A stretch of 64,000 nt of DNA from Gossypium raimondii (Eukaryota; Streptophyta; Magnoliopsida; Malvales; Malvaceae): positions 61,823,980 to 61,887,979 of the forward strand of contig NC_068575.1 of the NCBI RefSeq assembly GCF_025698545.1, written 5' to 3'. The stretch's first letter is position 1, and each line of letters opens with the position of its first letter. Positions 43,810 through 54,538 of the stretch are shown here, one piece after another. The position numbers and the translations under genes are program-made. The notes below the pieces were generated by a model that did no database searches, had not been told where the DNA came from, and saw only the letters and a list, made by a program, of their open reading frames with translations.

Positions 43810-45602
43810 ATGGATGTCATAAAGTTTGTCTGCTGGTGCCAATGTTGTTGGAACATCCCATCCATTTCTTCCTTTTTATTATTACCAACACTCTTCTTTT
43901 CATCTTCTTCATTCACCACTTTCGTCGTCGCTTCCACCGTTTCTCCGCCGACAGCGCTGACAGTTTCTTTAAAAGCAACTCAATCGCCGCTGTTTTATCC
44001 TCAACTCGCTGTTATCGTCGCTGTTTCTCTTCTTTTGTTTGCTATGGGATTCTTGTTGGAATTCCTTAAACGCCGGAAACACACGGCGGCGACTAGTCGG
44101 GCCGATGAAGAGAAGGGAAAAGATGGGGAACAAAGGGGTGTTAGGAAATTTAAATGGGATGAGATTAAGGATTTGACTAAAGGATTTTCGCGGTTGATCG
44201 GACAAGGTGGGTTCAGTAATGTGTACTTGGCTAACTTGTCGGGTTCTAATCTCGGAGCAGTTAAGATCCTTGTCGGAAATGATAGATTAAATCAAGTGTT
44301 TAAACAGGAACTGGACATTTTAACCCGAATCCGACATGAAAACATCGTTAAATTCCTCGGTTACTGCGACGATCAAGGTGCGTTATGCATTAGTCTTCGC
44401 TTTTTTTCTCTCTTTGAAATGAAAAGGTTTATATCTGTTTTGGCCCCTGTATTATAGTAAAATTCTCATTTTGGTCGTTTTGCCTTCTACTTTCATTCTA
44501 TCCATCACTTTAGCTCATTGAGAATTTCTTCTTTTTTTTTTTTTAAATCGAGTGGTTGTTTAAGTCAATCAAATCTAAACACGTGGAAGGCGAAAGTGAA
44601 ATTCCCAAATTGAAAATTTTACGAATTTCATTATAAGGGATGAACACGTGAGGGTAAAAATAAAATAAAGAAAATAGTTGAAAACTCTTGTTTTAGCCCC
44701 TATACTATAGTAAAATTCTCATTTTAGCTCTTTCATTGTTTTGCCAATCACTTGCCTCATTTACTTTCATTTGAGCCAATTAAATGTGAACGTGAGAACT
44801 AAATTATAATACAAGGCAGAATGAGAATTCCATTATTGAATAGTGGCTGTTAAGCCAAATGAGATCATTAGTCTTTTTGACATTTTTTGGTTTTTTGTTT
44901 ACAGAGGAAGGTGCCATTGTGTTTGAATACATTTCAAATGGAAATTTACAAGAAAAACTCCATGGAAATGAAAAGAATTTTCTTCCGTGGAAAACCCGAA
45001 CCGCCATAGCTTTTCAGCTTACTGCAGCAATTGAATACTTGCACGAAAAATGCAGCCTGCAAATAGTTCACGGCGATATTAAAGCTTCAAACATCTTATT
45101 AGACGAGCGTTTCAACTGTAACCTCTGCGATTTCGGGTCGGCGAAGATGGGTTTCTCGTCGGCGGTAATGCCTCCGTCGTCGAGGACGAAGCAAATAATG
45201 GTAGGCTCACCGGGTTACACCGACCCTCATTACTTGAGGACCGGTATCGCTTCAAAGAAGAACGATGTTTACAGTTTGGGTGTTATTATTTTGGAGCTTG
45301 TGACTGGTATGGAAGCTTTTTGTCCAGAAAGGGGACAACTATTGACGACAATGGTGGCGCCGAAATTAAGGGATATTGCGAAGTGTGGTAGGGCGGAGGA
45401 GACGGTGGCGGAAATGGTTGATCGGCGTTTAGGTGGTGAGTTTGATTTGGAAGAAGCTAAAGCTTTGCTTTTGATCGTTGAACTTTGTCTTCACCGGTCA
45501 CCTACTGTTAGGCCTTCAGCTTCACAAATCATGGAAATGATGAAGGATAAAATGGGTGCCGTTGATTCTCTGTTTTCGCCGGCTAAAGGTTGCCGGTTTT
45601 GA
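43810..45602 (+). CDS. Receptor-like protein kinase (non-RD), similar to At1g33260
   Basis: Two exons (43810-44377 and 44905-45602, GT-AG, phase 1) give 421 residues. A short N-terminus with a hydrophobic start and Ser/Thr-rich stretch is followed by a membrane segment at about 66-84 (LAVIVAVSLLLFAMGFLLEF) and a basic stop (KRRK). The kinase domain begins near residue 112. It has the glycine loop GQGGFSNVY (131-139), the ATP lysine in AVKIL (K152) and the helix-C Glu in FKQELDIL (E167). The catalytic loop is VHGDIKASN (D247, K249, N252), DFG is at 265-267, and GSPGYTDPHY and VYSLGVIILELVTG follow. The usual HRD arginine is Gly246, so it is a non-RD kinase, a class often tied to innate immune receptors. 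There is almost no ectodomain, so it probably works with a partner receptor. Start choice: first Met of the open frame; unverified. Confidence 0.9.
44430..44840. mobile_element. MITE family G pieces in the kinase intron
   Basis: TTTTGGCCCCTGTATTATAG then AAAATTCTCATTTTGGTC at 44437 recurs as TTTTAGCCCCTATACTATAG then AAAATTCTCATTTTAGCTC at 44692. An inverted partner (AATTATAATACAAGGCAGAA) is at 44801-44820. Two partial elements appear to sit in the same intron, related to 18020-18311. Confidence 0.6.
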
Positions 45603-46215
45603 TTAATTACAGTTTTTTTTGCAAAGGCAAGAAACAGGTCGTTTGAACAAGAAAAAAAAAAAAAAGGGTATTGCCTGGTTTGTTTTGTCTTTAGATTGGA
45701 TGATTATTTTTGTGGAGATTTTAGTACTTTGTAAATGGTAAACATTAAAATTTTAGAACAAATGGTTTTTACTGAAAATTCGACAATGAATTGGAATTTT
45801 CGATGTTTTGCTGTACATGACTAATATTCGATTTTTTTCTCGAACCTTGATTATTGGTGTCAGACGAACAACAATCTTGTTTCGACCATTGAAGTATTTT
45901 TCAGACAGACATCGTTCTCCTAAAATGGTAAGTTAACAGCTGAAGTTTACTCTGTTAACAGCTTAAGTTTACCCTGTTAACTTACCAAGTTTTGGAAATT
46001 TAGGCTTGGTTTGCCCCTGCAAGGGTTTGAGAGTATGACTAGGCTCGTTTTTTCTTTTTTAATTTCTTGAAAAGAAAACTCTCCGAATTATTCTTAAAGA
46101 CAGTGTTCTATACGTAACAAGCATTACTTTCCATTATTTCAATCCATTTTTCAACAAACAAGATACCAGATGTCGTGACCCCAAGATGACATAGTATCAT
46201 ATAGTTTAAATATAC
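45603..46215. other. Kinase 3' region and intergenic sequence
   Basis: A 14-base A run is at about 45652-45665. A short tandem echo is at 45928-45985 (AAGTTAACAGCTGAAGTTTA, then CTGTTAACAGCTTAAGTTTA), each followed by CTGTTAAC. No gene. Confidence 0.5.
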
Positions 46216-46690
46216 ATGTCAAAATATAATGTGCCAGCTCAAGTACATTGGATCGAGGAGAATGTGAATGGAGCCCATAGCGTAGCTGGTTCGGGTGTTG
46301 AGTGGGGAACTATGTTCAGGACTTTGATAACGTACATATGGAAGATGTGGAATGAATACATCTTTGAGAATGTTACAAGACCCGCTGCTCAAGTAGTTAG
46401 GCACTGTTGGGTTGAAGCGAGCAGGTATAAGAAGGCTTTTAGTACAGAGTTGGAGCATGCAGGTTGGTGAGGGAGGCTTCGGGCGGCGGTTGCTGTCAAA
46501 TGACTGGGTAACGGAGAATACGGGATGCTCAAGGGATGAGGGATGTGGCTATGCAGTATTGGGAGGAGGATTAGTATGGCCCCTGTACTTTTTGCTGAGC
46601 TGCAAGCTGTTCTCGAGGGTTTAAGCTCAGCTAAGGCAATGGCCAAACCGATGGGAGTTTTTTCAATCCATGAGTATCTTACGAGCACAA
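46216..46690 (+). mobile_element. LINE remnant (end of reverse transcriptase region and RNase H start)
   Basis: 46216-46440 encodes TMFRTLITYIWKMWNEYIFE then RPAAQVVRHCWVEASRYKKA, the conserved stretch before the RNase H domain in plant LINEs. 46560-46640, in another frame, gives SMAPVLFAELQAVLEGLSSA, resembling the AELxAxxxGL motif of RNase H. Frame changes and stops show it is dead. Confidence 0.65.
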
Positions 46691-46982
46691 ATATCTTTTT
46701 TACATTTTAATGCTACCTCATGGCAGCAAAGCTATCATTGTTGTTATAGTTAAACTTCGTCATCGTTAATGCTTTGCCTAGAGAAAAAAAAAACAGATGC
46801 AAATACCAAAACTACTGCATTCGAGTTCACAAAAATTAGAATGTTTATCCGATGTTTCACTAAATCAAAGCTAGAGCAAACATGTTAATCCAAAGGAAAA
46901 AAAAACAAACTACCTCCCTCCTCCGGTTTTCAGATATGCCAGAAATAGCCCCTTTGTTGTGAACTGGCTCGATAATAAAAAT

Positions 46983-49256
46983 TCAACCACGGTGCCCTTG
47001 CTTCTCTTTTAATACTGGATCCCTGAAAAATATTATTGAAACCCGAAGGTGAGATAGGATTCAATGGTCTCAAGGGCAATAATTATAATTATCCTACATG
47101 AAAGATTCGAGTTTAACCTTTGAATATGATCAAGAATAAGGAGCCTTGGTCCAGGAGGTATTTTCACATCTCTAAGAGCACTGAAACAAATCATATGCAA
47201 TTTAAAGGCCATCAGAATATTTTATATTAATTAAAAAAGTTAAACTAAAGGTGAAAATAATCCAACTGCTTGCCTATCAGTGAGCAAAGGCAATGTGCTA
47301 TCTGTTAACAAGCCTTTTTTGAAATTCTTCTCGTAGTTCTGCAGGCCGAGACTGTTTAACATGGATCTTGTTCTGTAATAATTCACATCCTCAACAGGTG
47401 GCTGAGAAAAGTTTTTCCCCAACTGTATAATCACAAAAAAGATGCTGTTAAACAATGTTATTTGGATTTGGGTGAGTGTCAGATACAGGTTTGCACTGGA
47501 CACGAGCATGTTCAACTTTTTCCACATATTGGGAGAGTCCTTGACGAGTCATATCTGCCATGCTCATGTCCAGATAAGCATCCGTAGCTATTAGATATGA
47601 AGCTACAAACTGGCAGAGCAATATTTCAAAGTTCATGGAGGTAGACACTCTTGACAACAAATGATTCCGAAATTTTAGCAAGCCATGTTCTCAGTTTTTT
47701 GGTTTATGTATGTTCTTTCATGTTCACAGCTAGCAGAGCATATAATAACGCGGGTTGACAATAAAATAATGAGACACATGAGGCTAATGAGATAACGCAT
47801 CACCTGGAAAAGCCCGCCTTGCACAAGTGCGAAAAATAGACCAGAAGTGACTGCATTTGCAGCCTGATTTGGTCCACCCATGCCACTGACTAAAGAAAAC
47901 ATGGCCCCAGAACCAAAAGCTGCCGCCATGCTGCAAGATACAATAGTTATGTTAAAAGGAAGTGTAAACATTAAGTACGATAGTCTAGCCATACAAAACA
48001 AACCGGTAAAGTCTACATTTATTTATTCAAACAACAAGCTTTGATCATCAATGCAATCTTCAGAATACCGCACACAAATATTGAACAATAACGGGACCAC
48101 AATCTTAATTCTTAACATAGCTTGACATGAGCTATTTTCCCAGATAAGCCAGAAGGGAAATCGAGATTGGTTCCGAAAAGGCAAAAACCTTTAGAGTTTC
48201 CAGGTAAATTCAAGAAAACATTGTTTCGAAATTATGACCCGATGACAGACTAGAGGTATACATATTAACATCATCCCTTCTCAAATTCTCTGTTGATGAA
48301 TCTAACCGTGCTACTTTTAGACCAAAGCAATAGAGAAAACTCTTTCCAACTGACCAAATTCAGAAACAAGCAAGCAAAGATACCCTACCATGAACAATTT
48401 GTTAGATTGTAAAATTAGGAAAGCTAAGATTGTTTTGACCTTAAAGACTGACATCAAGTTTTTCTCTGCTTCTCAACAGGGATCACATTGATTTGCGATT
48501 TTGACTAGTAGTGATTTCCTCTAGCTATAAACCAAAGTAAATGAGAAAAGATAAATAAACCGTGATTATAAAAGGACCTACCTAGATTGCACATCCTCTT
48601 TCCCTCTCAATCTTTTCATAACACAAGATATGCCGGCATTAACACCGGTCATCACCGCAAAGTTGCGAGCTTGTACCAAAGGACCCCCTGATAGAGCCTA
48701 TAATCAAAGCAAACATCTATCACATATATACATATATAACTAAAATTCATTTATCTACTAATAATACAGTGCTGTTTAGAAAAACCCTTCAATGGTTTCA
48801 AGTAGAAACTAATGCTTTTTTTCTAAACAACAAGAAATTCAATTAGCTTGCACCATTTAAGAACCTAATTAAACCCAAAATAAGACTATCAGCATAAACC
48901 CAACACGAAGCATAGACCGTGACTTTGGGTTTTCAACCAAATTTGAAAAAGGACACGACCTGGGCTTGTTTGAAAGAAGCCATAGCTTGAGGATTTAGGG
49001 AAGCTTGAGGGGGAGTTTGAAGAGAGGACGAAATATCATTGGTGAGGGTACCCATTAAAGCACCGATAGCAGCGCCCTGAGCTGCGCCGGTGGTGGTTAC
49101 AACAGTCGCCTCGACTGGCAAGGGTTGCTTGGATAACCAAGCCCTGAAACCGTTCTCCACTTCCTTGAACTTAGCTTGCAATTGCTGCAGAGGGTTTTGT
49201 TGCTGGGGCATCGAACTAGGCACTATCGTGCCTTGCTTTTCTTCTATACGCACCAT
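46983..49256 (-). CDS. HP30: HP30-type chloroplast envelope translocase subunit (Tim17 + SAM domains)
   Basis: Minus-strand gene with six exons in transcript order: 49256-48960, 48697-48582, 47930-47804, 47422-47274, 47180-47118 and 47022-46983, 263 residues, the family length. Residues about 1-50 are soluble (MVRIEEKQGTIVPSS ... FKEVENGFRAWLSKQ). The Tim17/22/23 domain runs over about 50-180 (TGAAQGAAIGALMGTLTNDI, RNFAVMTGVNAGISCVMKRL, AAAFGSGAMFSLVSGMGG, GLFFALVQGGLFQ). The C-terminus is a SAM domain (MLNSLGLQNYEKNFKKGLL, SALRDVKIPPGPRLLILDHI). Family knowledge: HP30 and HP20 in the inner chloroplast envelope import proteins without cleavable transit peptides, such as ceQORH. The intron after exon 4 starts with GC (GATAG|GCAAGC); all others are GT-AG. 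A Tim22-like mitochondrial protein is the alternative, but the SAM tail favours HP30. Confidence 0.92.
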
Positions 49257-49450
49257 TTTCGTTAAGCTTTTTTCAGTGTACGATTTGATTTGATTTGAAT
49301 TGAGAATGTATAACTGAAGAAGAAGGTCTGGGAATTTGCGCTGGTAGTGGTGCCTCTCCGATGTTGCCGCCGAAAATGGATATGGGATTATATTAGCTGG
49401 GTATGCTATAACATCTTTTCAGCCCATAGTTTGTACTAAACCTGTAAGCG

Positions 49451-50246
49451 TCGGAGTGTTCAGCCGGTTAACCGACTCGAAATAATATTAATCGAATTAA
49501 TCAGTTTTTTAAAATTTTTAATAGTTAACTGAATTGAAATTTTTTCAAAAAAATTAACGAACTGAATTTTTTTTGTTTAATTCGGCCGGTTAACTGAATT
49601 AACCGAAAATTATATGTTTTTATTTTTGGTTAAAAATTAACCGAATTACCTGAATTAACCGAATTAAATCACTACATAATTAAAAACATTACATAAGTCT
49701 TTGAATCACTAACATTACATAAGTATTGAAATTAACACATAATTAAAATGTAACACATAATTAAAATATAAGTCTTTAGTATTCTCCATTTATATCCATT
49801 TTTCTCTCCAAAAGATCTCCATTTGCATTAAACCTACAAAAAAATATGTGCAAAAATTTAGCATATAATATAAATATACGCATTTAAAAAATCAAATAAT
49901 ATAAACAAACGAATAGATTATAAGTTAACAAGAATAAAAATTTTATTTTTATTTATTAAATTATTTCTAATTTTTATGATTGGGTTGGGTTGGATACTTG
50001 TGTTTGGATTGAGTTTAAGTGAATAGTAGGCCTATTTATATATTATAATTTTATTTATTAATTTTTTTGGTTAAACCGAAAAAATTCAGTTAGCTGACCA
50101 ATTTCGAATCGAATTAACCATTAACAGAAAAATAAAAAAATAATTAACCGACCCCCCATTGAAAAAATTCAGTTAACCAATCGATTAATCGAATTCAGTC
50201 GGTTAACCGAATTTTTTCGGTTTTACCCGAATTTTGCACACTCCTA
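49451..50246. mobile_element. hAT-like inverted-repeat element, 796 bp, with 8-bp target duplication
   Basis: Ends TCGGAGTGTTCAGCCGGTTA and, inverted, TAGGAGTGTGCAAAATTCGG. Arms repeat GGTTAACCGA-type words throughout (AATTCGGCCGGTTAACTGAA; AATTCAGTCGGTTAACCGAA). Flanks are TGTAAGCG (49443-49450) and TGTATGCG (50247-50254), an 8-bp duplication with one mismatch. No coding sequence. Confidence 0.75.
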
Positions 50247-50254
50247 TGTATGCG

Positions 50255-50793
50255 TGCCGTGTCGGCCTGTCCGAAAAGTAGTAAGGTTTGGATAAAAATA
50301 TAAATTCGAAAAATAAGTTTAGGTAAAAAAATAAGGCCAATTTTCTAAAGGGGCTGGACCTCGAGTAAAGCTTTTATACCTCCCTAACTCGGCCTGAATA
50401 TGCAAAAAAAACCGTTGCTTTTTTTACTGTTTTTTTGTTATTTTCTTGTTGTTTTTTCATTGTTGCTACTATTTTGTTGTTATTGTTTGGATATTGTACA
50501 ATTCGAGACGCATTTACTTGTTAAATTGCACCTATATTAGTGTTATTTAAGTATACATATTTTTTAAATTTTATTTTCAATTTATTAGGAAACATTTATT
50601 TGAATATTTTGGTATTCTTGATCTATTATATATATTTTTTAAAATATATATAAAAATTAATATGGGTGGGCTGAGCCCAGGTTTTAACATTTTTATCTGG
50701 ACTGTGCTTGGGTCAAATCTTAGGCACATTTTTTGGGTCGGGCCTAAAATCTTGGTTGGGTTCAACCCGAACCCAGCCCATGGACACCTCTAG
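50255..50793. mobile_element. MITE, family T (TAGACCTGTCCATGG family), ~540 bp copy
   Basis: The right end reads CCCAGCCCATGGACACCTCTAG, whose inverse CTAGAGGTGTCCATGGGC matches the family end seen intact at 53226 (quoted in part). The worn left end reads GTCGGCCTGTCCG. The interior has GGGTCGGGCCTAAAAT and a poly-T/AAATT core. It abuts the hAT-like element on its left. Confidence 0.6.
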
Positions 50794-50850
50794 TTTGAAC
50801 GTATTTGGGTCAGATTGGGTCGTTATTTAAAAAAAAATATTTTTTCAAAG

Positions 50851-51215
50851 GTTAAAATATGTCATAAGTGCTCGTACTCTTTGAATTTCTGAAATTTAGT
50901 CTCTTTATTTTTATTTATAAAATTTAGCTTCTCTACTTTCAGATTATAAAATCCAGATCTAATTGGCTATGTTGTTACAATTTTTTTGTTAAATTCAAGT
51001 TAATTGCAACATCATTTTTTTAATTACATAGTTACCAAGTGATTTTTTTAAATTTCAAAATATCAAATCAACAAGTTTAACAAAAATTAACAAAGTGTTA
51101 ACTGTTGGACTGGATTTTGAAATCAAACATAAAGGGACTAAATTCTTACAAATAAAAGTACAAAGACTAAATTCTAAAATTGTGAAAAGTATAAAAACTT
51201 ATGACATATTTTAAC
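50851..51215. mobile_element. MITE, family H, full copy (365 bp)
   Basis: Ends GTTAAAATATGTCATAAGT and, inverted, GTTAAAATATGTCATAAGTT: 19 bp identical. Arms continue (AATTTAGTCTCTTTATTTTT against GAATTTAGTCTTTGTACTTT). Fragments lie at 20800-21000 and 43296-43568. Confidence 0.8.
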
Positions 51216-51411
51216 TTTTTTTAGCTAACTTATTGTAAATTTTATTTTTGAGTTAGTGTACTATTTAGGGCCTCAACTTGATAAGTCTTTCCACATTAGG
51301 ACTTCGATTTTTTTTTGGGTACAAGTTAGCTCTTGAATTTTGGGTTTAAAATTTTTTTCTTATTCAATTTGATTTTTGAACTTGACCATTGTTTTCACAT
51401 TGGGCTTGAAC

Positions 51412-51855
51412 TAGAGTTGTCCATGGGTCAAGTCGGGTAGGATCAATTAAAAAATTAAGCCCATTTTCTAGGCCTGGGCCCAAACCAAAAATGGGCTTAA
51501 AATCTTACCAAAGCTTGGCTCGGATAAAAAATGCTAAAAACCCAAGCCCTACTCGATCCACCTGTAATAAAAATTTTTATATTATTTTTATATAAAAATA
51601 AATTTTAAAAAATAATACATCAAATAACACAAAAAATATTAAAATAAATGTTTTGCAACAAATGGAAAAAAAATTAAAAAATATATACTTAAATGACACT
51701 AAGACAAATGCAACTTAGCAAACAAATACCTCTAAAATAGTAGCAAATTTAATAATAAAATAAGAGTTATACAATATCCAAATAATAACAATAAAATATT
51801 AGCAATATAATAACGAAATGATAGCAAATAAGAGTTATAAAATCGTTTGTTTTAT
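51412..51855. mobile_element. MITE, family T, left-half copy
   Basis: Begins TAGAGTTGTCCATGGGTCAA, then TTCTAGGCCTGGGCCC. It runs into an AT-rich body (AAATACCTCTAAAATAGTAG, AATAACAATAAAATA) shared with the copy at the right edge of the window, and stops where the LINE remnant begins. The right half is missing. Confidence 0.6.
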
Positions 51856-51899
51856 ACGCACATTGTTCCATAAAAAGGTAACGAATGCCACATATTTCT

Positions 51900-53840
51900 T
51901 TATCATTGAGAAAGTTTGCAAGCGATTCAATAGATAGAACGCTAAACTCTTATCCCTAGCTGGAAGAGTAACTCTTGCCAAGTTGGTGTTATCTACAATC
52001 CCATATTATTTAATGCAGTTCGCTCTTCTTCAAAAGGTGTAAGTATGGAAATTGAAAGGATTGTTAGGAAATTTGTTTGGAGATTCTCGGGTGGTAATCT
52101 TAATATTTCCTTGATTGGATGGTATGATTGTCGTTTACTTCTTGATAAATGAGAACGAAACTCGGATTTAGGCATATTCATAGTCAAAACAAGGTGTTTC
52201 TTTTGAAATTGAGGATCAATTTTATTAACAAGATGGATGCACTATGGGTGAAAGTTTTACGTGCTAAATACAAGGTTACTGAAAGATTTCTCAATAGTAT
52301 ATCATTGAACCAATGTGGCCATGTGTACAGAGTAATGATGAGTGCTTAGGAGGATTTAAAAAAGAACGTGGCTTGAAGGATTGGTAACGTCATGGTGTAA
52401 AATTCTGGATAGACTCTTGGTTTAGGGACTTTGGTTCGTTGATCGATTATTGCACTCAAACGGCGCATTCGTTCCCGAAAGCCACAGTCTTTGGGATGAT
52501 AACAACCGAAGGGGATTGGAGCTGGTATTGTTTTATTGATGAACTTCCATTGGAGATTGTACATTACTTTGTTGTATCCAGTCCATCTCTAGAAGCAAAA
52601 GGCAATGATATTTGTGTGTGGAAGGCCTTGGAATCAAGCAATTATACTGTGTTAAGGGGTTATAAATCCATCTAGCAAGATATGTGGCCTGATGCGAACG
52701 AGAAATGGAAAGCTATTTGGAGAATTAAGGTACCACAACAGATAAGGCAGTTCCTCTTGTTGTGTTTACATGGTCGGCTGTTAACTAATGAGGAAAGATG
52801 TCGTCATCATTTAACAGACGATAGCTCGTGTCGAATATGTGGTAATGTGTTGGAATCAATTGAGCATGTTTCAAGAGAGTGTCCAATGGTGTAAGCTATC
52901 TGGAAGTGGTACTTCAATAGAATTTGTTTACTGATAATTTTGAGTTATGGCCACATAACGGGAATGTCCACAAGTGGAATTATTTAAACTTAACACGGAT
53001 GGTGGAGTTTATGTGAATTTTGAAAACGCAACGGTAGGTAGCCTAACAAAGTGCTTGAATGACAGTTGAGTTTTAAGATATGGTCGAAACATGGGAGTTA
53101 ATTCAATTTTAGATGATAAACTACAAATGTTATTAATGAGATGAACAAACGGTTAATTCAATAATGGGATCCGGAAGCATGAGGTTACCATTGCTTGGAA
53201 TAGAGGCCCAAGGATGGATGAGGAGTAGACCTGTCCATGGGCCGGGCCGGGCTCGGAAAAAATTTTTGGCTCGACTCTTAGGCCCGGGCCCGGCCTGTTC
53301 CGAAATATGGGCCTGAAATTTTGCCCAGGCCTGGCCCGGGAAAAAAAGAGTAAGCCCGAGCCCGGCCCGGCCTGATTTTTAATAAACACAAAAAAATATT
53401 TTAAAAATAAAAAAATAAAAAAATATTTTTAAAATTAAAAAATAAAAATAAAAAAATATTTTTAAAGTATTTTAAAATTAAAAAATAAAAATAAAAAATA
53501 TATATTTATTATATTCGGGCCGGGGCCAGGCCAAAAAAGTTGAGCCCGAGCCCGGCCCATTTTTTAAACGGGCCTCATTTTTTTGCCCAAGCCCATATTT
53601 CGATCTTATATTTTTACCCGAACCCTCTCATATTTCAGACGGGCCGTCAGGCCGGGCCGGGCCGCCCGGCCATGGACAGGTCTAATGAGGAGGAATTGAC
53701 AGATTAAAATCAGTCATGTGCCATATCGGGATTTCATCTTCTTTCTCAACCGCTGTTGCAGGTGCAAGCTGTTCTAGACCATGTGGTTGAGCTTGTTACT
53801 CAACTTCCTTATGTAAACTAAATGTATATATATTAATCGT
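51900..53840 (+). mobile_element. LINE remnant: reverse transcriptase C-terminus, zf-RVT and RNase H start
   Basis: 51945-52080 gives LLSLAGRVTLAKLVLSTIPY then MEIERIVRKFVWRFSG, the conserved thumb region of plant LINE reverse transcriptases. 52390-52670 encodes FWIDSWFRDFGSLIDYC ... DICVWKALESSNYTVLRGYK. 52682-52894 is the zinc-binding zf-RVT domain (WKAIWRIKVPQQIRQFLLLC, LTNEERCRHHLTDDSSC, CGNVLESIEHVSRECPMV). At about 52985 FKLNTDGGVYVNF opens the RNase H domain. Several stops and frameshifts (for example at 52148-52150 and 52672-52674) make it dead. The element is 5'-truncated and split by the MITE at 53226-53684. Its sequence resumes after the MITE to about 53820. Confidence 0.8.
53226..53684. 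mobile_element. MITE, family T, intact copy inserted in the LINE (459 bp, 8-bp target duplication)
   Basis: Perfect 15-base ends TAGACCTGTCCATGG and inverse. The exterior arms are GC-rich (GGGCCGGGCCGGGCTCGG ... GCCGGGCCGGGCCGCCCGG) around an A-rich centre of AAAATAAAAA repeats. It is flanked by ATGAGGAG at 53218-53225 and 53685-53692. An 8-bp duplication is typical of hAT elements. Exact flanks and ends mark it as the youngest insertion in this cluster. Confidence 0.9.
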
Positions 53841-54229
53841 TTATCCATTCAGACACTTTTGTCGGAAAAGGGGAAAACAAAATTCTCCCCGACGGTTTCA
53901 TTGTTGATTTAATTGGAAAGTCCAAAATTGACCTTCCATTGATACAAACTTCACAACTTCATCCTTATTTTCTTCACTCATCAACCAAAAGAAATTCAAA
54001 TTACTTTCCACGTGGCATTTTATAAAATAAACTTAAGAATTAAGAAAACCACTGGCAATAATAATCATCGATCAAAATACCTGTAAACTGTATTGAAACA
54101 GCTAAGAACACAACCAAAAATTTTCATTAACACCAAATATAAATCATTCTAAATTAATTACCTTTTAATTTATAGCCATAAAATAAAACCAAACCGTTTA
54201 TCATTGGTCAACGAAGTTTGACGACAAAG

Positions 54230-54538
54230 ATTTGAATCTTCAACCCCTTTATATACTTTTCCTCATTCACATACCATGTAAACGTAAATTCGTTGTTTTC
54301 AAGGCCAAGGTATTGAGCCTGGAATTTTTCATGAATTTTTCTCTTCTTTTTTCTCCTTAATTTCGCTTTTTTTTCTTTTTTTTTTAAAAATTTTAATTTT
54401 TTTTTTCAAATCTGAGTTGGGAAAGGAAGGGAGGAACATCAACGCGAGCTTTCCATTTTTCATTCAAGAAAAGGAAAGCTCGCTTCTTTGTTTTTTTTTT
54501 TTTTTTTTGAATTTTTAAAAGAAAATTCAAATCAAAAG
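54230..54538 (+). promoter_or_regulatory. Promoter and leader of the Kazal-type gene
   Basis: CCCCTTTATATACTTTTCC at 54244-54262 contains a TATA box about 290 bp before the ATG. The leader is T-rich, with long T runs at 54368-54410 and 54490-54508. An in-frame upstream ATG (54488) would add a Phe-rich 17-residue stretch, so I prefer the ATG at 54539. Confidence 0.5.

Noticed and set aside
53389-53520. Tandem AAAATAAAAA-type array as a satellite
   Set aside because: It is the A-rich centre of a single MITE with clear ends and target duplication.
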